From Phycisphaerales bacterium (GTDB lineage Bacteria; Planctomycetota; Phycisphaerae; Phycisphaerales; UBA1924): DNA of 6,234 nucleotides. Below are positions 1 to 6,200 of this stretch, piece by piece (positions within the stretch are counted from its first letter, which is position 1; each line of letters starts with the position of its first letter). A model generated the notes under the pieces. It saw only the letters and a list, made by a program, of their open reading frames with translations. It was not told the origin of the DNA and searched no databases. The stretch lies in NCBI GenBank assembly GCA_029260415.1, contig JAJDDH010000400.1:1-6234 (forward strand), written 5' to 3'. Position numbers and translations under genes: made by a program.

Positions 1-29
1 TATCGAATCGGCATGCAGCCCGGCGCGGT

Positions 30-203
30 CTACGGGCATCCGCTCGCGAAAGCGTTCAGAAACGCGAGCACATCGCTGAAGTCATAGACGCCCGCGGGCA
101 GCGCCAGATCCGCCTCGGCGCTCATCGAACCAAACGCGGTCAGGAACGCGATCACGTCTGAGAAGTCCAGCACGCCCTCGGGCTCGGCAAGGTCCGCCGG
201 GCA
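30..203 (-). other. GC-type dockerin domain at the C-terminus of the propeller protein
   Basis: The last 58 codons encode two similar helices, 'EGVLDFSDVIAFLTAF' and 'AGVYDFSDVLAFLNAF', joined by a short linker containing 'EADLA', with a cysteine near each end of the domain ('ACPADLA' and 'SGCP'). This is the duplicated, cysteine-bracketed tail described in planctomycete secreted proteins as a GC-type dockerin. The two cysteines could form a disulfide that closes the domain. In the wider dockerin family such pairs bind a cohesin partner through calcium. Whether this tail binds a cohesin or acts as a surface-sorting signal cannot be read from the window. Reading stops at TAG (30-32). Confidence 0.8.
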
Positions 204-1814
204 CGCCTGGGCACGCCCGTATACCACGTAGCTCCGCCCGGAGTTGGTCCCGTTCGGGCTGGCGAAATACGCCCCGATGACCAGGTCGTCCAGGCCATCG
301 CCGTTGAGATCGCCGGCGGACGAGACCGAGATCCCGCTCCGATCGTCCGCGTCGGCGCCGTTGATCGTGAACCCGTCGGAACCGTCCAGCGCCGAGAGCT
401 CGATCGATCCACCCGGGGCGACCGAGGGGCCACCGTACACCACGTAGCTCGAGCCGGACCGTGACCCGTTCGGGTCGGCCCCGTTGGCGCCGACGATCAC
501 GTCATCAAACCCGTCGGCATTCACGTCCCCGCCCGACGAGACCCAGCGCCCGCTGAAGTCGAACGCGGCGATGCCGTTGATCACAAACCCGTTCGAGCCG
601 TCGATCGCGGAGAGCTCGACCGCGCCCGTGCTCCCGACGCTGGCGCCGCCGTAAACCACATAGCTGGCGCCCGACCACGCCCCGTTCGGGTCCGCCGCGT
701 ACGCGCCGATGATCAGATCGTCGATCCCGTCGCCGTTGACGTCGCCCGCGGACGACACGCAGAAACCGCTCCCGTCGCCCGCGAGCTCGCCGTTGATGAC
801 AAACCCGTTGGTCCCGTCGATCGCCGAGAGCTCGATCGCCCCCGTCGAGCCGACGCCGGCGCCCCCGAACACGACATAGCTCGCGCCGGAGCGGTCGCCG
901 TTCGGATCGGCGCCGTTGGCCCCGATGAGCAGATCATCCACGAGATCCCCGTTGATGTCGCCCGCGGGCGACACGGAGAACCCGCTGCTGTCCCCCGCGG
1001 CGACGCCGTGCAGCACGAACCCATCGGACCCATCCAGCGCCGACAGCTCGAGGACACCCGAGGCCCCCACGCCAGCGCCGCCAAAGACAACGTAGCTCGA
1101 GCCCGAGTACGACCCGTTGGGATCCGCGGCGTCGGCGCCGATGAGCAGATCATCGATCCCGTCACCATTGATATCGCCCGCGGACGCGACCGAGAACCCG
1201 CTCGCGTCCCCCGCCGCCGCCCCGTTGATGACAAACCCGTCACCGCCAGACAGATCCCCAAGCTCGATCGGCCCGCCCGAGCCCACGCCCGCCCCGCCGA
1301 ACACCACGTAGCTGGCGCCTGATCTGGCCCCGTTGGGCGCCGCAAAATAGGCCCCGATGATGAGATCATCGGTCCCGTCGCCGTTGACATCCCCGCCCGA
1401 GGCCACCGAGGCGCCGCACGCGTCACCGGGTGAAACGCCGTGGAGCGCAAACCCGTTCGTCCCGTCGAGCGATGCAAGTTCCAGAGCGCCCGCAGCGCCA
1501 ACAGTGGCGCCACCGAACACGACATAGCACGCGCCGGAGTACGACCCATTGGGATCCGCACCGTTGGCCCCGATGAACAGGTCATCGATGCCGTCACCGT
1601 TAACGTCGCCGGCCGAGGCGACCGACCGCCCGCTGATGTCCAGCGCCGCAACGCCGTTGACCACGAACCCGTCGGTCCCGTCCCCGCCGATCGCCGGGTG
1701 CAGGCCCGAGAGCTCGAGCACGGGCGGGAACACCTGCGCCGCGCAGTGCCCGACACCGACCACCGAGCCCGCGATCACGGACAGAACACCGGTCATATTC
1801 ACGCGGTTATTCAC
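30..1814 (-). CDS. Secreted seven-bladed FG-GAP beta-propeller protein with C-terminal GC-type dockerin
   Basis: From a GTG at 1814 the product is 594 residues. I chose this start because GAAGG lies 9 nt upstream (1824-1828) and a Sec-type signal peptide follows (hydrophobic stretch about residues 8-22, likely cleavage after 'HCAA'). ATG at 1796 is an alternative without a clear ribosome binding site. Residues 45-535 hold seven FG-GAP repeats, starting at 45, 117, 189, 261, 333, 405 and 477. Each carries a loop like DVNGDGIDD followed by 'L.IGA', the calcium-binding signature of integrin-alpha-type propellers. Blade 4 (DINGDLVDD) and blade 6 (DVNADGFDD) have altered loops. Residues about 538-594 start with 'CPADLA', contain two 'GV.DFSDV.AFL.AF' helices and end 'GCP', the GC-type dockerin known from planctomycetes. 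The protein is probably exported and calcium-stabilised, with a role in adhesion or carbohydrate/protein binding. No catalytic site is visible. Domain calls are firm; the ligand is unknown. Confidence 0.9.
   Translation of the reverse strand: MNNRVNMTGVLSVIAGSVVGVGHCAAQVFPPVLELSGLHPAIGGDGTDGFVVNGVAALDISGRSVASAGDVNGDGIDDLFIGANGADPNGSYSGACYVVFGGATVGAAGALELASLDGTNGFALHGVSPGDACGASVASGGDVNGDGTDDLIIGAYFAAPNGARSGASYVVFGGAGVGSGGPIELGDLSGGDGFVINGAAAGDASGFSVASAGDINGDGIDDLLIGADAADPNGSYSGSSYVVFGGAGVGASGVLELSALDGSDGFVLHGVAAGDSSGFSVSPAGDINGDLVDDLLIGANGADPNGDRSGASYVVFGGAGVGSTGAIELSAIDGTNGFVINGELAGDGSGFCVSSAGDVNGDGIDDLIIGAYAADPNGAWSGASYVVYGGASVGSTGAVELSAIDGSNGFVINGIAAFDFSGRWVSSGGDVNADGFDDVIVGANGADPNGSRSGSSYVVYGGPSVAPGGSIELSALDGSDGFTINGADADDRSGISVSSAGDLNGDGLDDLVIGAYFASPNGTNSGRSYVVYGRAQACPADLAEPEGVLDFSDVIAFLTAFGSMSAEADLALPAGVYDFSDVLAFLNAFASGCP
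210..1682 (-). repeat. Seven tandem 216-bp coding repeats (FG-GAP propeller blades)
   Basis: The propeller coding region is an in-frame tandem array with an exact 72-codon (216-bp) period. Unit boundaries on the minus strand are 1682-1467, 1466-1251, 1250-1035, 1034-819, 818-603, 602-387 and a shortened last unit, 386-210. Each full unit follows the order 'DG..GF..NG', 'SG.SV..AGD.NGDG.DDL.IGA', 'PNG..SG.SYVV.GG', then 'G.IELS.L'. No unit has an insertion or deletion relative to the others until the last, which stops after 'SYVVYGRA'. The units differ by many silent and some amino-acid substitutions, so they are related by duplication but not freshly copied. Confidence 0.92.
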
Positions 1815-1823
1815 GGATGGAGG

Positions 1824-1828
1824 CCTTC
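1824..1828 (-). promoter_or_regulatory. Probable ribosome binding site for the propeller gene
   Basis: The minus strand reads GAAGG, 9 nt upstream of the GTG at 1814. It is a moderate match to the anti-16S sequence and is the main reason for preferring that GTG over the in-frame GTG at 1802, the ATG at 1796, or the far-upstream ATG at 2021. Confidence 0.5.
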
Positions 1829-1998
1829 TGCGTTCATGGGGGTACGACGCACGTGACTCCCCCGAGCCTACCAGTACGCCTCGCGCCGGCACAGCAGATT
1901 CTGCGGGTCCTAGAACGCGCTCCGCGAGCGTCCCAGAACTTCCCGGGCGGGCATTCCGCAGGAGGGCGAACGCAAGTACGCTGTGAGAAAGCGGATCT

Positions 1999-2003
1999 GG
2001 GAG
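1999..2003 (+). promoter_or_regulatory. Ribosome binding site for the Tat-exported oxidoreductase
   Basis: GGGAG lies 8 nt before the ATG at 2012. Together with the Tat motif right after that ATG, it fixes the start and rules out the longer in-frame extension back to 1817. Confidence 0.65.
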
Positions 2004-2011
2004 TACTGCCG

Positions 2012-3729
2012 ATGCATTCACGACGCGACTTTCTTATGACCGGGATGGGGGCGGTCGCCGCGGGGATCAGCACGGGGGGGCTCGCACGGGTTGCCCGCGC
2101 CGGTCTCGTGGCGCCGTGCGATCCGGGCTCACTCCCGCTCCCCGGGACCCGCCCGCTCGCGCCCGCGCCGCTGACCGTGAACCCCAAGACCATCGGCGGA
2201 TTCCGATTCGCCCCCTGGTTCACCGGCGATGACTTCCCCGATCAGCACGTCCCCTTCCATTCTGATGAGACGCCCACGCTCCCCAAACTCCGATCGCTCG
2301 CGGTCGATCGCGCCCGCGTCGCCGTCATCGGCGGCGGCATCTCCGGCCTCTCCACCGCGTACATGCTCCGGCGCTTCAATCCCGTCGTCTTCGAACTGCG
2401 TGACCGCTTCGGAGGCGCCGCCCAGGGTGGCGCGTGGGAAGACGCCCCGTACACACTCGGAGGCGCCTACGTCATCACACCCGACAGCGGCGGGTTCCTC
2501 GACACGCTCTACCGCGACCTGGGCCTCCACGAGCATGTCCGCGTCGACAACGACCCGCTGACGGTCGAGCTCAACGGAAAGATCCTCACCAACTACATCC
2601 ACGGAGAGGCTTCGAACCGGGCGACATGCCCGCGCTCAACGCGTACCGCCAGCTCGTTAACCGCATGGCCGGCCCGATGTACCCCGACGTCCCCTTCGAC
2701 GCGCCATGGATGCTCGCCCTCGACCAGCTCACCTTCAAGCAGCACATCGAGCAGGAGGTCGCCCTGCCGATCCCGGCGCTGCTGGTCGCGGGGATCCAGG
2801 CCTACTGCTACTCCTCGTTCGGCGCGGGCTGGGAAGAGATCAGCGCCGCCAGCGGCTGGAACTTCCTCGCCGCCGAGGAATTCGGGCGGTGGGTCTTCCC
2901 CGGGGGCAACGCCTACATGGCCGACCGCCTCTGGGAAGAGCTCGGCGCCCTGGACGCCAACACCCCCCAGGGCTGTCGCCCGAGCCACCTCCGCGCCGGC
3001 TGCAAGGTCGTGGACGTCCGCATGGATCGCTCGGGCGATGTCCGAGTCACCTACCAGGACCGGAACGGGCGGTACAAGGTCCTGCTCGCCGAGCACGTCG
3101 TCATGGCCAACTCGAAGCACATCGTCAGGCACATGCTCCACGACCTGCGCGCGCTCGACGAAGCCAAGTACAACGCCATGGGCCTCGAGTACCGCGCGTA
3201 CGCCATGGTCAACGTCCTGCTCAACACCGAGATCCCCACCGACTTCTACGACATCTTCCTGCTCCGCAACGGCGCCTTCCCCACCAACTCGGGCGAGGCC
3301 GAGAAGTATTTCTACGCGACCGATGCCCTCGACGGCTCGTTCACCCCCAGCCACCTGCCCCCGCAGCCGGGCACGCGCAACGTCCTCACCTTCTACTGGC
3401 CGCTCTCCTACCCCGCCGGGCGTTTCGATCTCGTGCTGCACGACCCGTACGAGCGCTTCGCCAGCGCGATCGCTGACCAGCTCCGAGAGGTGCTGCCCAC
3501 GATCGGGCTCACCGAGGCGGCCGTCGAGGAGGTCCGCCTGACGCGCTGGGGGCACGCGCTGCCGCTGTCCGAGCCGGGCTTCATCGCCTCGGGCAACCCG
3601 GGCGAGCTGCTCCGCCCGTTCGAGGGGCGAGTGCACTTCGTCAACCAGGACAACTGGGCCCTGCCCGCGGTCGAGAACAGCGTGTACGACGCCGTCAATG
3701 TCTCCGAACGAATCGCCAGCCAGCTCTGA
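2012..3729 (+). CDS. Tat-exported FAD-dependent oxidoreductase (amine oxidase/phytoene desaturase type), interrupted by a frameshift
   Basis: The gene reads in one frame from ATG 2012 to about 2608 and in the -1 frame from there to TGA at 3727-3729. Joined, it gives about 572 residues. The N-terminus 'SRRDFL' plus a hydrophobic stretch ending in 'ARVARA' (residues 3-30) is a twin-arginine signal, used for proteins exported folded with their cofactor. Residues 103-135 are a classic FAD-binding Rossmann motif: 'VAVIGGGISGL' (G107, G109, G112), then 'VVFELRDRFGG' with E128 placed to bind the adenosine ribose. The C-terminus (about 539-572, 'GRVHFVNQDNWALPAVENSVYDA') resembles the final FAD-contacting segment of flavin amine oxidases. 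It probably performs an oxidation or desaturation outside the cytoplasm; the substrate is unknown. Without repair, the first frame continues in low-complexity Arg/Ser/Pro-rich sequence to a stop at 3539-3541 and loses the substrate and C-terminal FAD regions. It is either a recent pseudogene or a sequencing error. Confidence 0.85.
2603..2613 (+). other. Frameshift site in the oxidoreductase gene (one G apparently missing)
   Basis: Upstream the sensible frame reads ...TAC ATC CAC GGA GAG (N-Y-I-H-G-E). Downstream the sensible frame reads GGC TTC GAA CCG GGC GAC ATG (G-F-E-P-G-D-M). The two meet at G2608, which would have to serve as the last base of GAG and the first of GGC. Adding one G to the GG at 2608-2609 restores a continuous reading frame across the whole gene. 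No X-XXY-YYZ slippery heptamer is present here, so programmed -1 frameshifting is unlikely. Confidence 0.8.
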
Positions 3730-3815
3730 GGCTGTCCGCCGACCGCGCCCGAGTCAACGCGCCCCGCGCGAGCCGTGCGCGCGAACTGGATCTGTTGAAC
3801 GCGAGAGCGCTCCGG
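3730..3815. other. Convergent intergenic gap with a GC-rich hairpin
   Basis: The gap separates the 3' ends of two convergent genes. It contains a potential hairpin, CGCGCG at 3765-3770 pairing with CGCGCG at 3778-3783 across a 7-nt loop. No T-run follows on either strand, so it is not a standard intrinsic terminator. It may assist termination in both directions or simply reflect GC-rich sequence. Confidence 0.25.
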
Positions 3816-5711
3816 TCAGGGCGCATCCCCGAGGATGAGCTTCTCGAGCAGCATCAGCCGCCCCTCAAGCTCAGCGTTCCTCGCCTCGAGCTCGTCGTAC
3901 TGCCGATCGCTCAAGCCCGTCCACCCGGGCTGCACCAGCAGCGTGATCATGCCCCGCCCAGACTCGAAGTCCTCGAGCGCGATCCCAAGTGATGGGCCCG
4001 GACGCGACTGCACCATCGCGTGCCCCGGCGTCGCGCTCGACGTCAGCCGATCGCCCGCGCGGATCGCCCCGTACCCCGCGTCCACCTTCACAGGCACTCG
4101 CCCGGCCAGCGCGATCGGGCGGCGCTGCCGCTCGGCCAACGCTCTCATCTGCATGGTCAGATCACGAGCACGCGCCGAGTTCCCGGACGCCCTGGCCGCG
4201 TCACGCTCAGCGGTGAGCAGCGCGTCGGCGCCCTCCTCCTGATCGAAGCTCAGCCCCGCAACAAACCCGGGCTTGGTCGAGACCACGCCCAGCAGCAGCC
4301 CGTCGTAGGCGCCCGTCGAGACCCGGATGTTGTCCCAGGCGCCCCGCACCATCGAGACCACATCGCCCGCCTCGATGTTCTGATCGGACACGCTGAACGC
4401 CTCGGCGTAATCGATCCCGTTGGTCACGAACGACCCGTCCGCCAGCACGCTCGCCTCATTACCGTCCAAGATGCGGAACTGCTCCGTCCCCACGCCGGGG
4501 TTCCCGTTGGTCCAGAAGCGGTACCACGACAAGCTGTTGGAAGGCGCCAGATCTGTGGTGAACTCAAGGTCCCAGTCAGCCCGGATCCAGCCGTCCGCGA
4601 ACGTGGGGCTCGAGAAGTGGATCCCGTTGTGGATCAGCACATCGAGCGCCTGCGGGTTCCCTCCGCCGTTGGCCACGCCGCTGAACATGCCCGCGTGCCC
4701 GGTCGGGCTGTTGGTCTCGCCGTACACACCCACGGGCGCACCCGTCGGGTTCGTCGCCAGGCCGCGAACACCGGTCCCCGACGCCGCGCGGGACACCCCC
4801 GTCACGCCGTACGTGATGCCGAACGAGCTGGCCGCCTGCCCGAACACCCCAGTCCCCCGGCTGCTCAGCGACTGCCCGAACACGCCGTAGTTCGGGCCCA
4901 CGGTCCGGGTCGCCCTCGCGAGAATCGCGCGCGAGGTCTGCCCACCCGCGTCGACCTGGAGCCCGTAGTTCCCCCCACCCGTGGACGGGTTCTCGATCAA
5001 CATCGTGCGCGGCGCGGTGCTGCGCACGTGCAACTTGGAGCTGGGCGTCGACGTCCCGATGCCAACATTACCAGCCGTGTAGTACACGCTCGTGCCCGAG
5101 AGCAACCAGCCCGACCCACGCGACCCGTCCTCGCCAGCGTCTTCCACGGCGTTTCCCTGCACCCCATGGGCAGATGCGCCGCCCTCGACGCCTGCGGGCG
5201 CGGCATCGCCGCTCATCGGCGCTGCGCCTCGCCCGTCACGGGGCGCCGCCCCCGTCGCAACGCCTTCATCGTCGGACCCGCTCGAATCGGTCGCAGCGCC
5301 CGGGGCGACAACCGTGTTGACCCCCGCGAACACCTCTACCCGCTGGCGGGGGCTGAGCGTCGTGAACTCGCCCGCGCCCGAGGGCGACCGGACATCAACC
5401 TCGATCCATCCACCACCAGGAGCCAACCCAAAATCCAGAACCGCCTCGAAGGCGCCGTCCTGGAGCAGGACACCCTCAAGCCCGATCTCTCGCCCGATGC
5501 GTTCCCCGCCCTGCGCCGTGTCGTACTGGCGGAAGCGAAGGTCGGCGCTGGTGGTCACCGGGATGTCGAGGTACGACAACCTGCCCTGGTACACGATCGG
5601 GGAGCTGAGCTCGGACGCCCGGGCCTCGGACACGGGCTCGTCGCCAGCCGCGAACGCGGGGGCTCCCAGCATGAACGCGGCGCTGGCCGCCAGTAGCACG
5701 CAAACTCGCAT
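3816..5711 (-). CDS. Secreted modular tail-fibre-like protein (planctomycete N-terminal module, GVxG repeats, DYAE-type C-terminal domain)
   Basis: The product is 631 residues. The start at 5711 is set by a strong GGAGGT 5 nt upstream and an immediate Sec signal peptide (residues 1 to about 21, 'AFA' cleavage motif). Residues about 39-134 form the 'VYQGRLSYLDIPV..ADLRFRQYD' to 'FTTLSPRQRVEVFAG' module, common at the N-terminus of planctomycete exported proteins and probably a beta-sandwich. Residues about 136-203 are an acidic, Ala/Gly-rich disordered linker. 'GNVGIGTSTPSSKLHV' (214-229) is the motif that opens tail-fibre-like regions. GVxG repeats follow at 276, 288, 302, 314 and 328. From 'NGIDYAEAF' (431-439) to about 595 lies a domain with 'LLGVVSTKPG', 'IALAGRVPVKV' and 'IRAGDRLTSS', resembling the region after DYAE motifs in phage-tail and peptidase G2-like proteins. 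Residues 602-626 are a short coiled coil, perhaps for oligomerisation. It is probably a surface or extracellular fibre; the function is unproven. Confidence 0.88.
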   Translation of the reverse strand: MRVCVLLAASAAFMLGAPAFAAGDEPVSEARASELSSPIVYQGRLSYLDIPVTTSADLRFRQYDTAQGGERIGREIGLEGVLLQDGAFEAVLDFGLAPGGGWIEVDVRSPSGAGEFTTLSPRQRVEVFAGVNTVVAPGAATDSSGSDDEGVATGAAPRDGRGAAPMSGDAAPAGVEGGASAHGVQGNAVEDAGEDGSRGSGWLLSGTSVYYTAGNVGIGTSTPSSKLHVRSTAPRTMLIENPSTGGGNYGLQVDAGGQTSRAILARATRTVGPNYGVFGQSLSSRGTGVFGQAASSFGITYGVTGVSRAASGTGVRGLATNPTGAPVGVYGETNSPTGHAGMFSGVANGGGNPQALDVLIHNGIHFSSPTFADGWIRADWDLEFTTDLAPSNSLSWYRFWTNGNPGVGTEQFRILDGNEASVLADGSFVTNGIDYAEAFSVSDQNIEAGDVVSMVRGAWDNIRVSTGAYDGLLLGVVSTKPGFVAGLSFDQEEGADALLTAERDAARASGNSARARDLTMQMRALAERQRRPIALAGRVPVKVDAGYGAIRAGDRLTSSATPGHAMVQSRPGPSLGIALEDFESGRGMITLLVQPGWTGLSDRQYDELEARNAELEGRLMLLEKLILGDAP

Positions 5712-5716
5712 CGGTG

Positions 5717-5723
5717 ACCTCCT
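5717..5723 (-). promoter_or_regulatory. Strong ribosome binding site deciding the start of the tail-fibre-like gene
   Basis: The minus strand carries GAGGAGGTCACCG directly before the ATG at 5711, so the GGAGGT core is 5 nt from the start codon. This overrides the longer in-frame reading back to 5798, whose first 29 residues are Arg/Gly-rich and lack any signal sequence. Confidence 0.85.
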
Positions 5724-5888
5724 CAGTGGGTGTTGCCCGTGGGCGCGCCCCGCTCGATCACGGGCGCCGCTGGGGTCTGCCTCGCCGCGGCCTCGCATCT
5801 GATGGTCTACCGCCTGGAGGCGGAACCAACAAGCGGAAAGACGAGAGCGACCCGGGCGCGGGGCGGGCAGAGTCGGATGATACGCGGC
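5724..5888 (-). promoter_or_regulatory. Upstream region of the tail-fibre-like gene; promoter expected but not clear
   Basis: This stretch lies between the rRNA terminator and the ribosome binding site, so the gene needs a promoter here unless transcription reads through the terminator. On the minus strand TTGTTG is followed 17 nt later by TAGACC, a weak match to -35/-10 boxes. The spacer holds a 6-bp inverted repeat (CCGCCT/AGGCGG at 5810-5823). The fit is poor and given with low confidence. No gene is apparent in the stretch. Confidence 0.2.
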
Positions 5889-5930
5889 AAAAATGAAAAG
5901 GGCTCCCTGAGGTTGTCCCTCAGGGAGCCC
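5889..5930 (-). terminator. Intrinsic terminator of the rRNA operon
   Basis: A perfect 13-bp stem (5900-5912 with 5918-5930, half-site GGGCTCCCTGAGG) closes on a 5-nt loop. On the minus strand it is followed by TTTTCATTTTT. It begins only a few bases after the 3' end of 5S rRNA, as expected for the end of an rRNA operon. It also insulates the same-strand gene downstream from rRNA transcription. Confidence 0.93.
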
Positions 5931-5933
5931 AAA

Positions 5934-6041
5934 AGTCGGCGATGACCTACTTTCCCGCTTGGCAGTATCATCGGCGGCTTGAGCTTCACTGCTGTGTTCG
6001 GGATGGGAACAGGTGTTTCCTCAAGCCTATGGTCACCGACA
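5934..6041 (-). rRNA. rrf: 5S ribosomal RNA
   Basis: The minus strand contains the conserved 5S core 'CCCATCCCGAACACAGCAG' followed by 'TGAAG', and near the 3' end 'GGGAAAGTAGGTCATCGCC'. The ends are set by helix I: GTCGGTGA at the 5' end (6040-6033) pairs with TCGCCGAC at the 3' end (5942-5935), including one G-U pair. The length of about 108 nt is slightly short of the usual 115-120. The exact ends may be off by a few bases. It lies downstream of 23S and just before the terminator, the usual order. Confidence 0.95.
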
Positions 6042-6200
6042 ATCGACACGCTCCCGCTCTCACGGGGCGCGCCGGTCCATTGACTCGGACCGACGAACGA
6101 CAACGACGAGCCCTCCCGAGGGAGGTCGATGGGCATGCCCATCTCTGAACCTGCAGCACCAGCGCGATTGTTCTCAGAAGAATCGCGACGGCTGGCAGGA
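6042..6200 (-). other. 23S-5S internal transcribed spacer
   Basis: The spacer of about 160 bp has no tRNA. It contains several potential hairpins: a 6-bp stem at 6073-6078/6087-6092; CCTCC/GGAGG around CGAG at 6112-6125; a 16-bp perfect palindrome centred on GGGCATGCCC at 6128-6143; and CGCGATT/AATCGCG at 6163-6187, next to the 23S end. The last two are the likeliest processing stems for separating 23S and 5S precursors. Processing roles are inferred from position. Confidence 0.75.

Larger units (their letters stand above)
1815..2011. promoter_or_regulatory. Divergent intergenic region between the propeller and oxidoreductase genes
   Basis: These roughly 200 bp must carry promoters for two divergent genes. 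I see no convincing -35/-10 pair in either direction; the region is GC-rich. Two small inverted repeats are present: GCAGA/TCTGC around a single T at 1894-1904, and CGCTC/GAGCG around a 3-nt loop at 1918-1930. Either could be an operator or chance in GC-rich DNA. A ribosome binding site for the rightward gene (GGGAG, 1999-2003) lies at its right end. Confidence 0.4.

Noticed and set aside
1720..1760. Lipoprotein signal (cysteine in 'VGVGHCAAQ') in the propeller protein
   Set aside because: Histidine precedes the cysteine, which does not fit the lipobox, where Ala or Gly is expected at -1.
1811..1837. Eight-codon upstream ORF (ATG 1837, TGA 1811-1813) whose stop overlaps the GTG start as GTGA
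   Set aside because: The overlap resembles translational coupling, but the mini-ORF lacks its own ribosome binding site and could easily be chance.
1955..1993. Promoter for the oxidoreductase gene (TTCCGC, 17 nt, TACGCT)
   Set aside because: The spacing is right, but only two of six and three of six positions match the consensus, which is near what chance gives.
1815..2021. N-terminal extension of the propeller gene to an ATG at 2021
   Set aside because: The extra 69 residues are not signal-like, would bury the signal peptide inside the protein, and overlap the start of the divergent oxidoreductase gene. GTG at 1814 has a usable ribosome binding site.
2560..2615. Programmed -1 ribosomal frameshifting
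   Set aside because: No slippery heptamer or obvious stimulatory structure is found around the frame junction; a one-base deletion in a G run is simpler.
1817..3541. A single intact 574-residue plus-strand protein
   Set aside because: Its first 65 residues precede the Tat signal, and after about 2608 it turns into Arg/Ser/Pro-rich low-complexity sequence, the mark of reading a GC-rich gene in the wrong frame.
3816..4420. Peptidase S74 (endosialidase chaperone) domain at the C-terminus of the fibre-like protein
   Set aside because: The typical 'SD..lK.nI' opening of that domain is absent. The sequence after 'DYAE' instead matches the other class of tail-associated C-termini.
4020..5696. A 558-residue plus-strand ORF opposite the fibre-like gene
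   Set aside because: It is an Arg/Pro/Ala-rich antisense shadow with no recognisable domain or ribosome binding site. The minus-strand frame has a signal peptide, a strong ribosome binding site and known motifs.
5712..5798. N-terminal extension of the fibre-like protein to 5798
   Set aside because: The extra residues are Arg/Gly-rich, hide the signal peptide, and ignore the GGAGGT at ideal distance from the ATG at 5711.
5942..6148. Small plus-strand ORFs across the right end of the window
   Set aside because: They run antisense through 5S rRNA and the 23S-5S spacer and have no protein-like features.
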